Below are positions 9,036 through 17,911 of a stretch of 40,163 bases of DNA, piece after piece. The notes below the pieces were generated by a model. That model saw only the letters and a list, made by a program, of their open reading frames with translations. It did not search any database and was not told the origin of the DNA. Each line of letters begins with the position of its first letter. Position 1 is the first letter of the stretch. This DNA comes from Nitrosomonas sp. (GTDB lineage Bacteria > Pseudomonadota > Gammaproteobacteria > Burkholderiales > Nitrosomonadaceae): the NCBI GenBank assembly GCA_024282035.1, contig JAMWZR010000021.1, positions 1 through 40,163 on the forward strand, written 5' to 3'. The position numbers and the translations under genes were made by a program.

Positions 9036-9544
9036 GCGATTATCTCCTTGTTGATTTTGATTTAATGTTTCTACGTTTTGTTGCCACCTTCCAGGCCCAA
9101 AGAAAATAAATCAAATCAGAGTCCACTGCCCTACCGACTCACTTGCAGTTATGCTGTGAATTCCGGGAATTTTACAATAAGTAACTTTTCCCAACCGAAA
9201 AACCCAATCAACTTTACTGCTCAATTCAACAAAATGATGCGCTCTCGACAAAGCATAGTCAACTGCCGCATAACTTTGTTTTTGAGCTTTTCTGATCACT
9301 TGTGGCATTGAAATTTGAACGGTTATCAGTTTTATATGACTGAGATAACCGGATGTGCAGAGATTTTATGAATCTGAAAAAAGCCGCCAACAGAATCTTC
9401 GTAGATCAACCATTAAGAGGAGCAATCCGTCCAAATGTTGCATAAGGAGGGAAACTCCCCTAAAAAAGGAGAAAAACTTCACTTTCTACCAAAATGATGT
9501 GCAATCAGCGTCATTTGGAAATTTTTCTTTGTCACAACAGCTAA
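9036..9544. other. Intergenic region between gnd and MITE copy 2
   Basis: About 500 bp with no convincing gene; a 65-codon minus-strand frame at 9111-9308 has no recognisable features. The region should hold the gnd promoter on the minus strand, but I cannot point to clear -35/-10 boxes. It contains an imperfect inverted repeat at 9321-9350 and an A-rich tract near 9460-9475. Confidence 0.5.
9321..9350. repeat. Imperfect inverted repeat in the gnd upstream region
   Basis: GGTTATC at 9321-9327 pairs with GATAACC at 9344-9350, and the stem continues past a 2-nt bulge through AGT/ACT. Neither side is followed by a T-run, so a simple terminator is unlikely; an operator or a transcript hairpin is possible. 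It lies about 290 bp upstream of gnd. Confidence 0.4.
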
Positions 9545-9687
9545 GGAAACGCTGATTAATTCGGCGAACGAGATGAAGCACGAGGCGCACGGAACGCAGC
9601 AACCGAGACATATCAACATGATAGGCGAGGGAGTGAGTACCGCGCAACGAAGTGATTCGCTCGTACAGTCAATTAATCAGCGTTTCC
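9545..9687 (-). mobile_element. MITE-like element, copy 2 (143 bp), inverted relative to copy 1
   Basis: The same 143-bp element as at 3442-3584 in the opposite orientation, with perfect 17-bp inverted ends. It is flanked by perfect 4-bp direct repeats CTAA at 9541-9544 and 9688-9691, which are its target-site duplication. Its right end lies within the 3' end of the acylase gene and supplies that gene's last codons and TGA stop. There is no internal coding capacity. Confidence 0.92.
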
Positions 9688-11945
9688 CTAAATTCTCGCG
9701 GTTGTGCAAAGGTCTTTTGTAGACTAGCCAGCTTGGGGGCAAGCCCACGAGATTTTCGCGATGAGGTTAAATTCTCACGTAACGCCAAATTTGCTTCGAT
9801 CTCTTCAAGCGTACGCCACGCGGGCCGAAGCTGCTGTTTAGCTGCCAAATGCAGCTGATCTCCTATTTCAAAAGTATTGTTCTGGGTAGCGTTACCGTAG
9901 GTTGTTAATACCTGAGCGCGAATAGGTCGTGAGAATTCAACCAGCGCAATATACGTATCACCGGAAGACGATTTAAATTTACCATCTTTATCTTGTCGGT
10001 AAATAATTTCGCGGAAAACGCCTAATACAGTACCCGCACCATTACCGGGCAAATCAATCTCACCACGGCGCAGGCGGGCCATATCGCCCCAAGCTATATC
10101 GAGTGCGCCAACAGTTGCTTGCAATTCGTTGACAGCATCATGCAAGGCCAGTATTGCCAACGGCACATCTGCCAAACCACGCGGCGTAGTCAGTGGTTGA
10201 TCCGAATCAAAAGGTTGTGCATAAAAAAGATCGCCGACAAGCTGATCAGAGGTGAAGTCGTAATTGGGATCGGCATCAGTGGCTTTGGTAATTGTTCTTT
10301 CCAACCATTTCTCGAACCAAATGCCGAAAAGCCACCCTCCCCGACTTTCCGTCAAATATTGACGATCCCAGCGATTCAGTACATCGGCAGCCTGTTGCAG
10401 CAACGGATCGTGTCCTTCGCGCGCAGCAGCGACCAATTCATCAAGCAATTGGTCAGCAACCAATGAGCGTGTCGAATGCTTGGCAGCAATCAATTCAGCA
10501 TAGCTCATTTGTTTATGTTCACTCAGCATCTGCAATCCACGCAGCTCGCGATTATTGGTCACATCAGCCGCGATGTTAGGCGGATACTGGTTTTTATTGA
10601 GAAAAGGCATCGTCATATACCAAGGCGCGCCATTGGAATTTTGTACCCAACCGCCAGGAGGATCAATCGATTTGGGCAAATCCGCGTAGGCATGTGTTTT
10701 TGTCCAGATCAGGCTCGAGTCATCTCCAGGAACAGGCGCATGCCAGAAGGCCGTATCCCCCATTCCCCGTACTGGGATTATACCATTGAAAGCAAGCATA
10801 ATATGCTTGTCCGCATCCGCATAGACGACATTGAATAACGGCAGATGCTGGCCTTGCAACACATTCTGAAATTCTATCAGGCTACTGGCATGCCCCATTT
10901 CCCACCATTGCCGGTTCATACCAGCCAATAATGATGTTTCCAATAAAGCAAAACGTATCGCTAAAACTTGATCACCCGTTTCAATCACCGGCCCTTGTTT
11001 AGCTCGATGAATGCGCAAAGATTCGCTTGTCATACCGCTGTCCTGCTGGCGGATTTGAATGGTTTCGGTGATAGTGTTGAAAGATTGTGCAACGCCATCC
11101 AGTACATAACCATCGCTCAACGCGGATCCTGCCAGTTTCAGTTGATAGAGATCGCAGCCATCCATGGTGTTGACGGTATGCGTCCAACCCAAATAATCGT
11201 TAAAAGCGATCTGCAAAACAGGAGAACCCACCAACGCTGTGCCATAGAGATTCACATTCGGCAGCAGGAAGTGTGATTCGTAGAATGTCTCCAGTCCGCG
11301 CCAATCCAGATGCGGATTAGCAAGTAACATGGCGTTGCCGCTGGTTGAATATCCGGGGCCCAATGCCCAGCCATTCGAGGCAATCGGCTGGTCAATAAAA
11401 TCAAAACCCGGCAATACCGCACCGCACTCGGAAGTGCCGGCAATAAAAACCGTCATCACCCGTGTTGTATGCGCAATCACATCTTGCGGCGTCACCGGCA
11501 ATACCGCTTTAACTGTATCAGAAATGGTTTCCGGGTGCCGGCGCGCGAAATCATTGATGCCGGCGGCAAATGCATCCAGATTGGCGCGGAAGACAACATC
11601 TTGTTCTGCATACCACTGCTCAGCCAGATGTGGAATACCCAATATCCGCACAGACCGGTCAGCGGGCAGGTAACTTTCACCAAAAATCTCAGCGCCGCGC
11701 CCGCGTGCCACGGCATAGAGTTTAAGCAACAAATCAGCATGACTTCTCATCTGTGCCCAACCAAAGGCATAGAAGGCGTCGCTATCTTTCTGGGCAACAA
11801 TATGCGGAATGCCCCAGGTATCCCACAAAATTTCCGGACCATGATGAATTTGTGCAGGCGACTGGATAGGCTGCTGACAAGCATTCAGGAATAGCGTTGT
11901 GAATAACACGCATCCCAATGAACACAACACAAATCGGATTTTCAC
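9669..11945 (-). CDS. Penicillin/acyl-homoserine-lactone acylase family lipoprotein, 758 aa
   Basis: An Ntn-hydrolase of peptidase family S45, made as a precursor that self-cleaves into alpha and beta subunits. The N-terminus is a lipoprotein signal with lipobox LNAC (Cys23), so the protein should be membrane-anchored facing the periplasm. The beta-subunit nucleophile is Ser190 in IASNGWALGPGYS; LLANPHL (207-213) and ND..GWTHTVN downstream are family features. The start is GTG at 11945 with AAGGA about 7 nt upstream. It follows the RND pump by 145 bp on the same strand. Pseudomonas PvdQ in the same family removes the fatty-acyl chain from a pyoverdine precursor, so the siderophore context suggests such a maturation role; quorum quenching is the alternative. 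MITE copy 2 has replaced the natural C-terminus: the last six residues (RETLIN) and stop come from the element. Confidence 0.85.
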   Translation of the reverse strand: MKIRFVLCSLGCVLFTTLFLNACQQPIQSPAQIHHGPEILWDTWGIPHIVAQKDSDAFYAFGWAQMRSHADLLLKLYAVARGRGAEIFGESYLPADRSVRILGIPHLAEQWYAEQDVVFRANLDAFAAGINDFARRHPETISDTVKAVLPVTPQDVIAHTTRVMTVFIAGTSECGAVLPGFDFIDQPIASNGWALGPGYSTSGNAMLLANPHLDWRGLETFYESHFLLPNVNLYGTALVGSPVLQIAFNDYLGWTHTVNTMDGCDLYQLKLAGSALSDGYVLDGVAQSFNTITETIQIRQQDSGMTSESLRIHRAKQGPVIETGDQVLAIRFALLETSLLAGMNRQWWEMGHASSLIEFQNVLQGQHLPLFNVVYADADKHIMLAFNGIIPVRGMGDTAFWHAPVPGDDSSLIWTKTHAYADLPKSIDPPGGWVQNSNGAPWYMTMPFLNKNQYPPNIAADVTNNRELRGLQMLSEHKQMSYAELIAAKHSTRSLVADQLLDELVAAAREGHDPLLQQAADVLNRWDRQYLTESRGGWLFGIWFEKWLERTITKATDADPNYDFTSDQLVGDLFYAQPFDSDQPLTTPRGLADVPLAILALHDAVNELQATVGALDIAWGDMARLRRGEIDLPGNGAGTVLGVFREIIYRQDKDGKFKSSSGDTYIALVEFSRPIRAQVLTTYGNATQNNTFEIGDQLHLAAKQQLRPAWRTLEEIEANLALRENLTSSRKSRGLAPKLASLQKTFAQPREFRETLIN

Positions 11946-12005
11946 GTTAATTTCCTTGATTGAAACCAGTTGTCTGATGGTGGATGAGATTCAAACAAAC
12001 TGTTC

Positions 12006-12019
12006 TGGCGCATTCGCCA
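12006..12019. repeat. Small perfect hairpin between the RND pump and acylase genes
   Basis: TGGCG-catt-CGCCA forms a 5-bp stem, followed by a second weak GGC/GCC pair at 12022-12031. No T-run follows on the minus strand. It could modulate readthrough from the pump gene into the acylase gene; significance is unproven. Confidence 0.3.
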
Positions 12020-12090
12020 AAGGCGTATGCCAAAGTTGTTTCAATAGCAGGGGATACGGTGTCATTTTTCCTTCCAATGAATGAGAAATT

Positions 12091-15000
12091 TCAGCTGGAG
12101 AATCCACTGATCCGTTTATTCATAGGCTTCTGATTGGATATTTTTTTTAAAACAACGCAAGCAGTTGGCACCAGCAACAAAGTGACCAAAGACGAGAAAA
12201 ATATACCAAATGCCAGCGTGATCACCATTGGCATGAGTTTCTCAGCATCCGAGCTTTGTTCGTTGATAAGTGGCAGCAATCCCATCACAGTAGTCGCCGT
12301 GGTCAGGAATATCGCGCGAAAACGTGCCTTACCCGCCAGAACCACAGCCTTATAAATCGATGTGTTTTTCCGTAACATGTCGTTGATTTTTGCCACCAAT
12401 ATCAAACTATCGTTGATAGCAACTCCCCCCACGGCAAATAACGCCACATAAGATTCCAGCGATAAAGGAATCCACAGCAACAAATGGCCCAATACTGCAC
12501 CAACGAAACCGAATGGAATGGCCAACATAATGACTAACGGTTGTGTATAAGAACGTAGCGGAACAGCCAGCAACGCGTAGATTCCCAGCACTGCCAGTGC
12601 GCCATAGCCCCATAAAGTTGACATGGCTTGCTCCTGCTTCTGCCTGGTTTGACTCGGTTCGATCTTGAGTCCCGGATATTGCGCTTCCAATTCCGGAATC
12701 ACATTGGCGCGCAAATCAGCAAGAATAACCTCAGCGTTAGCTTCTCCTTTAAAAACTTCCGCACTGATTGTTTGGATTCGCTCGCGGTTTTGTCGGGTAA
12801 TGCTGGAAAAACCTGGCGTATATTCAGCTTCGGCCACTGCGGCAAACGGAGCAGTGCTGCCGTTGTCCAGCTTAATCGGCATGCGATATAAATCATCCAG
12901 GGAACGGCGATGCTCGGAAGGAAAACGCAGCATCACGCGAAGTTCATCTCGATTCTGATAAAAGCGTTGCACTTCCAGTCCAAAAAAACCATGACGTACT
13001 TGCTCCCCCAGACTTTGCATCGTCAATCCATGAAATGCCACTTCAGGTTTAAGTTTGAGACGCAATTCAGGTTTACCGGACTGCATAGAACCAGCCACGC
13101 TGTGTACGCCGGCATAAGAAGAAAGCCTGGCTTTGAGGATTTCCCCTGCAGCACTTTGCAGCGCAGCATCGGCTGCCATTAACTTCAACTCGATAGCCTT
13201 TGCAGAATGCGTGGCAGGCATACCCATCTCCCGTGGCCAGAAGGTTTGGAAAGACAGCGTCGTACCGGCAGGCAACTCACCAAAACGCGCCTGCCATTGC
13301 CTCTTAATACTATCCACTCGAGAACGAATACGTTCATCAATCGCTATTTCGATGTCTACAAAACCGGAATTGTCATCAATGACAGCGATAATATGCTGAA
13401 AACTATCCTTTAATTTATCCGGTGCACCGAGTCCTAGCTCGGTATTCAATTCAACCCGGATCTCGTTGGCAATATGCTCCAGGCGCATCATTTGATGATT
13501 AGCTTCTTCAAATGGAGTGCCCGCCGGAAGCTGAAGAATGGCAAACAAATAATAGTCATTCACAGGCGCTTCCATCACACTGTGAATACGTCCGGAAAAA
13601 ACCAGCGCGCCCGTAATGATTAATACAATAGAGAACACCGATAGCGTTATATAGCGGAACCTTAATAGTGATTTCAGTACCGGGATATACATATCATCAA
13701 TAAGCCATTGCAATCCGGCATCTACCCGTTCTTGGATTACATTGATAGTCGCAGACCAGGCGTTTTGTTTTTTAGCAGGTGTAAAATTAACGGCCAGATG
13801 AGCAGGCAAAATCAGCAGCGCTTCCAACATCGAAAACGCCAGAGTTATGATAATCACCAGGGAAATGTTGTACATCAAGTATCCGCTGAGACCCGGCAAA
13901 AATAGTCCGGGGATGAAAGCAATCATCGTGGACGACACCATCAATACTACTAGTGGTGCGACTTCCAGCGTTCCACTGATTGCACCTGATAAGCCGGGCC
14001 GCCCTCGTTGCTGATGGGTATAAATATTCTCACCCACGACAATAGCGTCATCCGCCAACACACCCAGAATCAGAATCAGAGCGGCGATTGAGTAAGTATT
14101 CAGCGAGATTCCCAGCATCGGCATCAACCAGAGTGCTCCCAGCAAAGAAATCAAAATACCGCAGCTCACCCATAACGCCAGATAAAATCGCATGGTAAAC
14201 ATCAAGATCAGAAAAACCAAAATGAAGCCTGATACTGCGTTTTCCCACAGCATGGACATATTATGATCATAATATTTTGACCAATCATCCCAAGTGGTAA
14301 TGCCAACCCCATGAGGTAGTTCGGAACGAAATGCTGCAATGACTTCATTAACCGCTTCCACCGTGGTTTTGATCCGGTCTTTCGAGATTACAAATATCTG
14401 CACAGCCGGTTTACCATCGATTCTTGCCAATATATCCCTGTCACTGACTGTTTCCCGAATCTGCGCAATATCGCCGAGCAGCAAACGCGTACCATGCTGA
14501 TCAGGCCGCATATTAATCGCTGCATAATCAGCCACGGTCATCGCTTGATTATTACTTCTTAACAACAACTTGCCGTCAGATTTTTTCAGCTCCCCCGCCG
14601 GTATGTTATTGGAAGCAGCACGAATGACTTCTGTTATCTCCTCGAAACTCAGTGCATAGCGGCGTAAATCCGCCGCTGTGATCTCGATCGATATTTCATA
14701 AGAAAGTTGAGGCCAAGGCGTCAGCAATCCAATGTCCGGATGTTTACTTAGCATGGCTTGCAATCGATCGCGTTGACGCATCAAGGTCAGCATATCGACT
14801 TCACCATGTACCATGATGGTTACCGCAGATGTGCCAATTTTCATTTCCTGGATTTTCAGTTTCTCAACTTCTTTTGGGAAAGTCGTAATGCGATCCATTC
14901 TGGCCTGCACAGCAGCTTGGAAACGTGCGGAGCCTATTGCGGGATCAAATTCAACAATAATCTCGCACTGTGCCTGATGAGCTGTTGAGTTGATATGGCG

Positions 15001-15231
15001 AATGCCTTCCAGATCATGGATAGCTTCTTCAATGGGAATGCATAACGCTTGCTCTACTTCCGCAGGACCTGCACCAGGATAGTTAATTTCAATTTGCAGT
15101 TGATTCTGTGGTGCGGGTGGAACAGTGTGGCGCTTGGATATCGTTAAACCCAACACCCCCCCCGCAATAATAAGCAGCATGAGGAAGTTGGCAGCAACCG
15201 GATTCCGCGCAAACCAGATAATCAGTTTCAT
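12091..15231 (-). CDS. RND efflux transporter permease (AcrB-like), 1046 aa
   Basis: Inner-membrane proton-driven pump component. It has the standard RND plan: TM1 at about 10-30, a first periplasmic loop, a TM cluster from about 333 onward, a second large loop, then a final TM cluster. The proton-relay Asp pair is present in TM4 (GVLADDAIVVGEN, Asp394/Asp395). The first loop includes IEINYPGAGPAEVEQ and CIPIEEAIHDLEG, typical of COG0841 pumps. Its ATG overlaps the adaptor's TGA by 4 nt, so the two are translationally coupled. With the adaptor and outer-membrane factor it forms a complete tripartite exporter inside the siderophore series; the substrate could be the siderophore or an intermediate, which is inference. 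Confidence 0.93.
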   Translation of the reverse strand: MKLIIWFARNPVAANFLMLLIIAGGVLGLTISKRHTVPPAPQNQLQIEINYPGAGPAEVEQALCIPIEEAIHDLEGIRHINSTAHQAQCEIIVEFDPAIGSARFQAAVQARMDRITTFPKEVEKLKIQEMKIGTSAVTIMVHGEVDMLTLMRQRDRLQAMLSKHPDIGLLTPWPQLSYEISIEITAADLRRYALSFEEITEVIRAASNNIPAGELKKSDGKLLLRSNNQAMTVADYAAINMRPDQHGTRLLLGDIAQIRETVSDRDILARIDGKPAVQIFVISKDRIKTTVEAVNEVIAAFRSELPHGVGITTWDDWSKYYDHNMSMLWENAVSGFILVFLILMFTMRFYLALWVSCGILISLLGALWLMPMLGISLNTYSIAALILILGVLADDAIVVGENIYTHQQRGRPGLSGAISGTLEVAPLVVLMVSSTMIAFIPGLFLPGLSGYLMYNISLVIIITLAFSMLEALLILPAHLAVNFTPAKKQNAWSATINVIQERVDAGLQWLIDDMYIPVLKSLLRFRYITLSVFSIVLIITGALVFSGRIHSVMEAPVNDYYLFAILQLPAGTPFEEANHQMMRLEHIANEIRVELNTELGLGAPDKLKDSFQHIIAVIDDNSGFVDIEIAIDERIRSRVDSIKRQWQARFGELPAGTTLSFQTFWPREMGMPATHSAKAIELKLMAADAALQSAAGEILKARLSSYAGVHSVAGSMQSGKPELRLKLKPEVAFHGLTMQSLGEQVRHGFFGLEVQRFYQNRDELRVMLRFPSEHRRSLDDLYRMPIKLDNGSTAPFAAVAEAEYTPGFSSITRQNRERIQTISAEVFKGEANAEVILADLRANVIPELEAQYPGLKIEPSQTRQKQEQAMSTLWGYGALAVLGIYALLAVPLRSYTQPLVIMLAIPFGFVGAVLGHLLLWIPLSLESYVALFAVGGVAINDSLILVAKINDMLRKNTSIYKAVVLAGKARFRAIFLTTATTVMGLLPLINEQSSDAEKLMPMVITLAFGIFFSSLVTLLLVPTACVVLKKISNQKPMNKRISGFSS

Positions 15232-16418
15232 GGAACAAACTCGATGGGCGCCACTGCCATCTCTTCTACCGGATGAGACAAACCGGAAACCAATACACGT
15301 TCCCCTGCATTTAATCCGGCCTTAACGATGGCTTGTTCACGTTCTCTCCTGAGTATTTCCACAGCGCGGAAACGTAAGCGATTATCTTGATCCAGGACAG
15401 CGACCTGATTATTCCTAAGCAATGCGCTCGTTGGCAAAACGATCAAATTATCGAACCAGCGCCCTTCGATGTTAGCTTCGACATACAAACCCACCGGCAA
15501 AATGGCAGCCGGTGATTTCGTACCCGATGGCGCGGGTTTCTTTGCACCCAAACCAAATGGATCCGGAATTTGTGCAACCACCATCACCATGCCGGTTTCT
15601 TGATCGATCACGCCTTCACTGCGCACAATATGGCCCAGCCAGGTTTGATGTTGTCCTTGGTAGTTTGCGGTCAGTTGCACCGCTGCTCCTTGTGTGGATT
15701 GCGTGCAATTGGGTAAGTCCGTGAAATCCACGAAAGCAAGCGCTTGCGTACTTAAAGGCAGGCGTACCTCGGCCAAATCGCTGTTGTAGATTCTGCCTAA
15801 CACGACGCCGCTGCTGAGATATTGCCCCATCCCAACATCTTTGTTACGCACCCGGCCATCGAAGGGTGCACGTATGTCGGTACGTTGCCGCAGTAACCGG
15901 GCATTTTTCAGTTCTTCTTGTTCGGCTGCAAGTTTTGCTTTTTTTTCCTTCAATTGCGGAATCCTCAAGCTGAGCGGACTGGGGTCTCCTTGCCCCAAAT
16001 GCTGCCATTCATCGTGTGCCTGTTCGGCTTCCGCTTCTTCGCGCGTCAGTTGGTATTGCGCCTCCATAACCCGGGCTTGCGCTTGTGCTACCCGCAGATC
16101 ATATTCCGCCGGGTCGATCGCAACCAGCAGGTCGCCTTTCTTGAAGAAACCGCCACTGACAAAGGCCGGAGAAACTTTGATGATATTGCCTGAAACGCCA
16201 GTAACCAGGTCTATCTCCGTTTGTGCCATGACTCGCCCTTGCGAGCGCACATCCATGCGCAACCGTTCAGGTTTCACCGTGATGACGCGGATGGCAGGCG
16301 GTTTGACGATGTCTTCCTGCTGATCGGTTTGCGGTGGCGAATTAACAATGGCAAGCGCGGCTAGCCCGCCTGCAATCGCAATCGTGAGTGCGATGAATAG
16401 TTGCCGGCGTATGTTCAT
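15228..16418 (-). CDS. RND periplasmic adaptor (membrane fusion protein, HlyD family), 396 aa
   Basis: Links the RND pump to the outer-membrane channel. An N-terminal hydrophobic anchor (about 6-26) is followed by a lipoyl half-motif (LVTGVSGNIIKVSPAFVSGG, with FFKKGDLLVAIDPAEYD after it), an alpha-hairpin rich in Glu/Ala/Lys (about 110-175), the second lipoyl half (IRAPFDGRVRNKDVG) and beta-barrel/membrane-proximal domains. There is no lipobox Cys at the anchor. The Shine-Dalgarno before ATG 16418 is weak. It follows the outer-membrane factor by 48 bp and overlaps the pump gene by 4 nt. Confidence 0.92.
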   Translation of the reverse strand: MNIRRQLFIALTIAIAGGLAALAIVNSPPQTDQQEDIVKPPAIRVITVKPERLRMDVRSQGRVMAQTEIDLVTGVSGNIIKVSPAFVSGGFFKKGDLLVAIDPAEYDLRVAQAQARVMEAQYQLTREEAEAEQAHDEWQHLGQGDPSPLSLRIPQLKEKKAKLAAEQEELKNARLLRQRTDIRAPFDGRVRNKDVGMGQYLSSGVVLGRIYNSDLAEVRLPLSTQALAFVDFTDLPNCTQSTQGAAVQLTANYQGQHQTWLGHIVRSEGVIDQETGMVMVVAQIPDPFGLGAKKPAPSGTKSPAAILPVGLYVEANIEGRWFDNLIVLPTSALLRNNQVAVLDQDNRLRFRAVEILRREREQAIVKAGLNAGERVLVSGLSHPVEEMAVAPIEFVP

Positions 16419-16466
16419 ATAGGGGTAATGATCGAATTCCGGTTTATGGTCACTGCCGTCGTCTTA

Positions 16467-17834
16467 TTACACATTTCCACCCAGCGCCAGATACAGATTG
16501 ATGCGGTTGCTGAGCAATTGCCGGGTGACCGACAGGTGGGCGCTTTGGGCATTGAGGGTGCCGCGGTAGCTGTCCAGTAACGTGAGGATTCCAATCAGGC
16601 CATTACGGTAGGAGTAAACTGCCATTTTCTGACTGGCTTCAGTTTGTTCGACAGCTTTCTTGAGCGATATTTCTTGTTGCCTGAGCCACTCTTCCGCCGC
16701 CAGTGCTTGTTCAACTTCGCGAAAAGCATTCAGTGCGGTATTTTTGTAACTATTCAATGCTTCCTCTGCAAATGCTTGTGTGCGAAAGATTTCGCCTGTA
16801 ATGCGCCCGCCGGTAAACAGGGGTTGCATGAGTCCGGCAAATACGTTCCAGGCTGCAGATCTGGGGTCGATCAATTCGGTCAGATCGGTGCTGCGTGTGC
16901 CACCGGCAGCCGTCAGGGTAATACGCGGCAAGCGCAATTTTTTTGCGCTGACCGCCCTCAGGTCGTCGGCTTGCAGGCGTCTGAACGCGGCGACCAAGTC
17001 CGGCCGCCGTTCCAGCAGTTCAGCCGGTAGACCAGCTGGGATGCCCGCGGGCAATTGCGGCAGTGTTGCCGATACGATTTCCTTTCCTGCCGGATAATGT
17101 CCCAACAAAATCTCCAGCCGGCGCGCGATGTTCTGGATCAGGTTGCGTGCTTCCTTGAGTTCCGCTTCGGCATTCGCCAGATCGGTGAGTGCCAGGCGCA
17201 AATCCAGTCCCCGCACCAAACCGCGTTGAAAACGCCCGCGTACCAGATTAGCGATGATGGTACGGTCTTTAATCGATTGCTCGACGATCATCACCAGGAG
17301 CTTTGCTTCCGTCAGTTCAAAATAGCTTTGTGCCACCCGTGCTGCCAGGGATAGCCGTGCACCATAGTAGTCGGTGTTCATCGCGTCGGCTTCGAACACG
17401 GAAGCTTGCTGGAAATCGCGTATCCGCCCCCACACATCCACTTCCCAACTCAAACCAAACAGCGCTTCAAACACACCGAATCTGGATGATCCAAAACCCG
17501 CTTCACGAATCTGCACTTGCTGGTGATCGGCAGTGAAGAAAAACTGCGGCCAGCGGCTTGAACCATCGATACGTGCTTGCGCAACCGCCGCACCCACCCG
17601 CGCTGCCGCCGCTTTCAACTCATAATTGTTCGCCAGCGCCGTGTCAACCAGCGCATTCAACTGCGCATCGCCGAAGGTCTCCACCCACTGCGTGGGGATC
17701 GGTTGACTAAACGCTACATTTTCTCCCCATTGATCCGGCAATGCCGCACCGACTTCTCCAACCTGTCGTTGTGGTGCGGTTATGCAACCGGCCAGAATAA
17801 GAAATAGCACCGCCCAAATAAGAATCCTAATCAC
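16467..17834 (-). CDS. Outer-membrane efflux lipoprotein (OprM/NodT family), 455 aa
   Basis: TolC-like channel that completes the tripartite pump. The N-terminus carries a lipoprotein signal with lipobox LAGC (Cys17). Two outer-membrane-efflux-protein repeats follow, with family landmarks NNYELKAAAARVGAA, LSWEVDVWGRIRDF, the LLERRPDLVAAFRRLQA block and a final NLYLALGGNV. The start is GTG at 17834: an in-frame TAG just upstream excludes a longer frame, and GATGGA lies 5 nt before it. The next gene, the adaptor, begins 48 bp after the stop. Confidence 0.93.
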   Translation of the reverse strand: MIRILIWAVLFLILAGCITAPQRQVGEVGAALPDQWGENVAFSQPIPTQWVETFGDAQLNALVDTALANNYELKAAAARVGAAVAQARIDGSSRWPQFFFTADHQQVQIREAGFGSSRFGVFEALFGLSWEVDVWGRIRDFQQASVFEADAMNTDYYGARLSLAARVAQSYFELTEAKLLVMIVEQSIKDRTIIANLVRGRFQRGLVRGLDLRLALTDLANAEAELKEARNLIQNIARRLEILLGHYPAGKEIVSATLPQLPAGIPAGLPAELLERRPDLVAAFRRLQADDLRAVSAKKLRLPRITLTAAGGTRSTDLTELIDPRSAAWNVFAGLMQPLFTGGRITGEIFRTQAFAEEALNSYKNTALNAFREVEQALAAEEWLRQQEISLKKAVEQTEASQKMAVYSYRNGLIGILTLLDSYRGTLNAQSAHLSVTRQLLSNRINLYLALGGNV

Positions 17835-17862
17835 CTAGATCCATCCCATTCCATTTAACAGG

Positions 17863-17899
17863 GTGCTTGATAAGCAATGAAGCATGAAGACTCAAGCAC
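17863..17899. repeat. Inverted repeat between esterase and outer-membrane factor genes
   Basis: GTGCTTGA at 17863-17870 and TCAAGCAC at 17892-17899 form a perfect 8-bp stem with a 21-nt loop, 29 bp upstream of the GTG of the efflux gene. With no T-run it is not a standard terminator; it could be an operator or a transcript-processing or attenuation hairpin separating esterase and pump expression. Confidence 0.45.
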
Positions 17900-17911
17900 G
17901 AATTACTCAAT

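Noticed and set aside
9111-9308. 65-codon minus-strand frame upstream of gnd
   Set aside because: No ribosome site, no recognisable domain, and it overlaps the expected gnd promoter region.
15841-16323. 160-codon plus-strand frame opposite the periplasmic adaptor gene
   Set aside because: Low-complexity Ser/Cys/Ala-rich translation typical of antisense reading of a coiled-coil gene.
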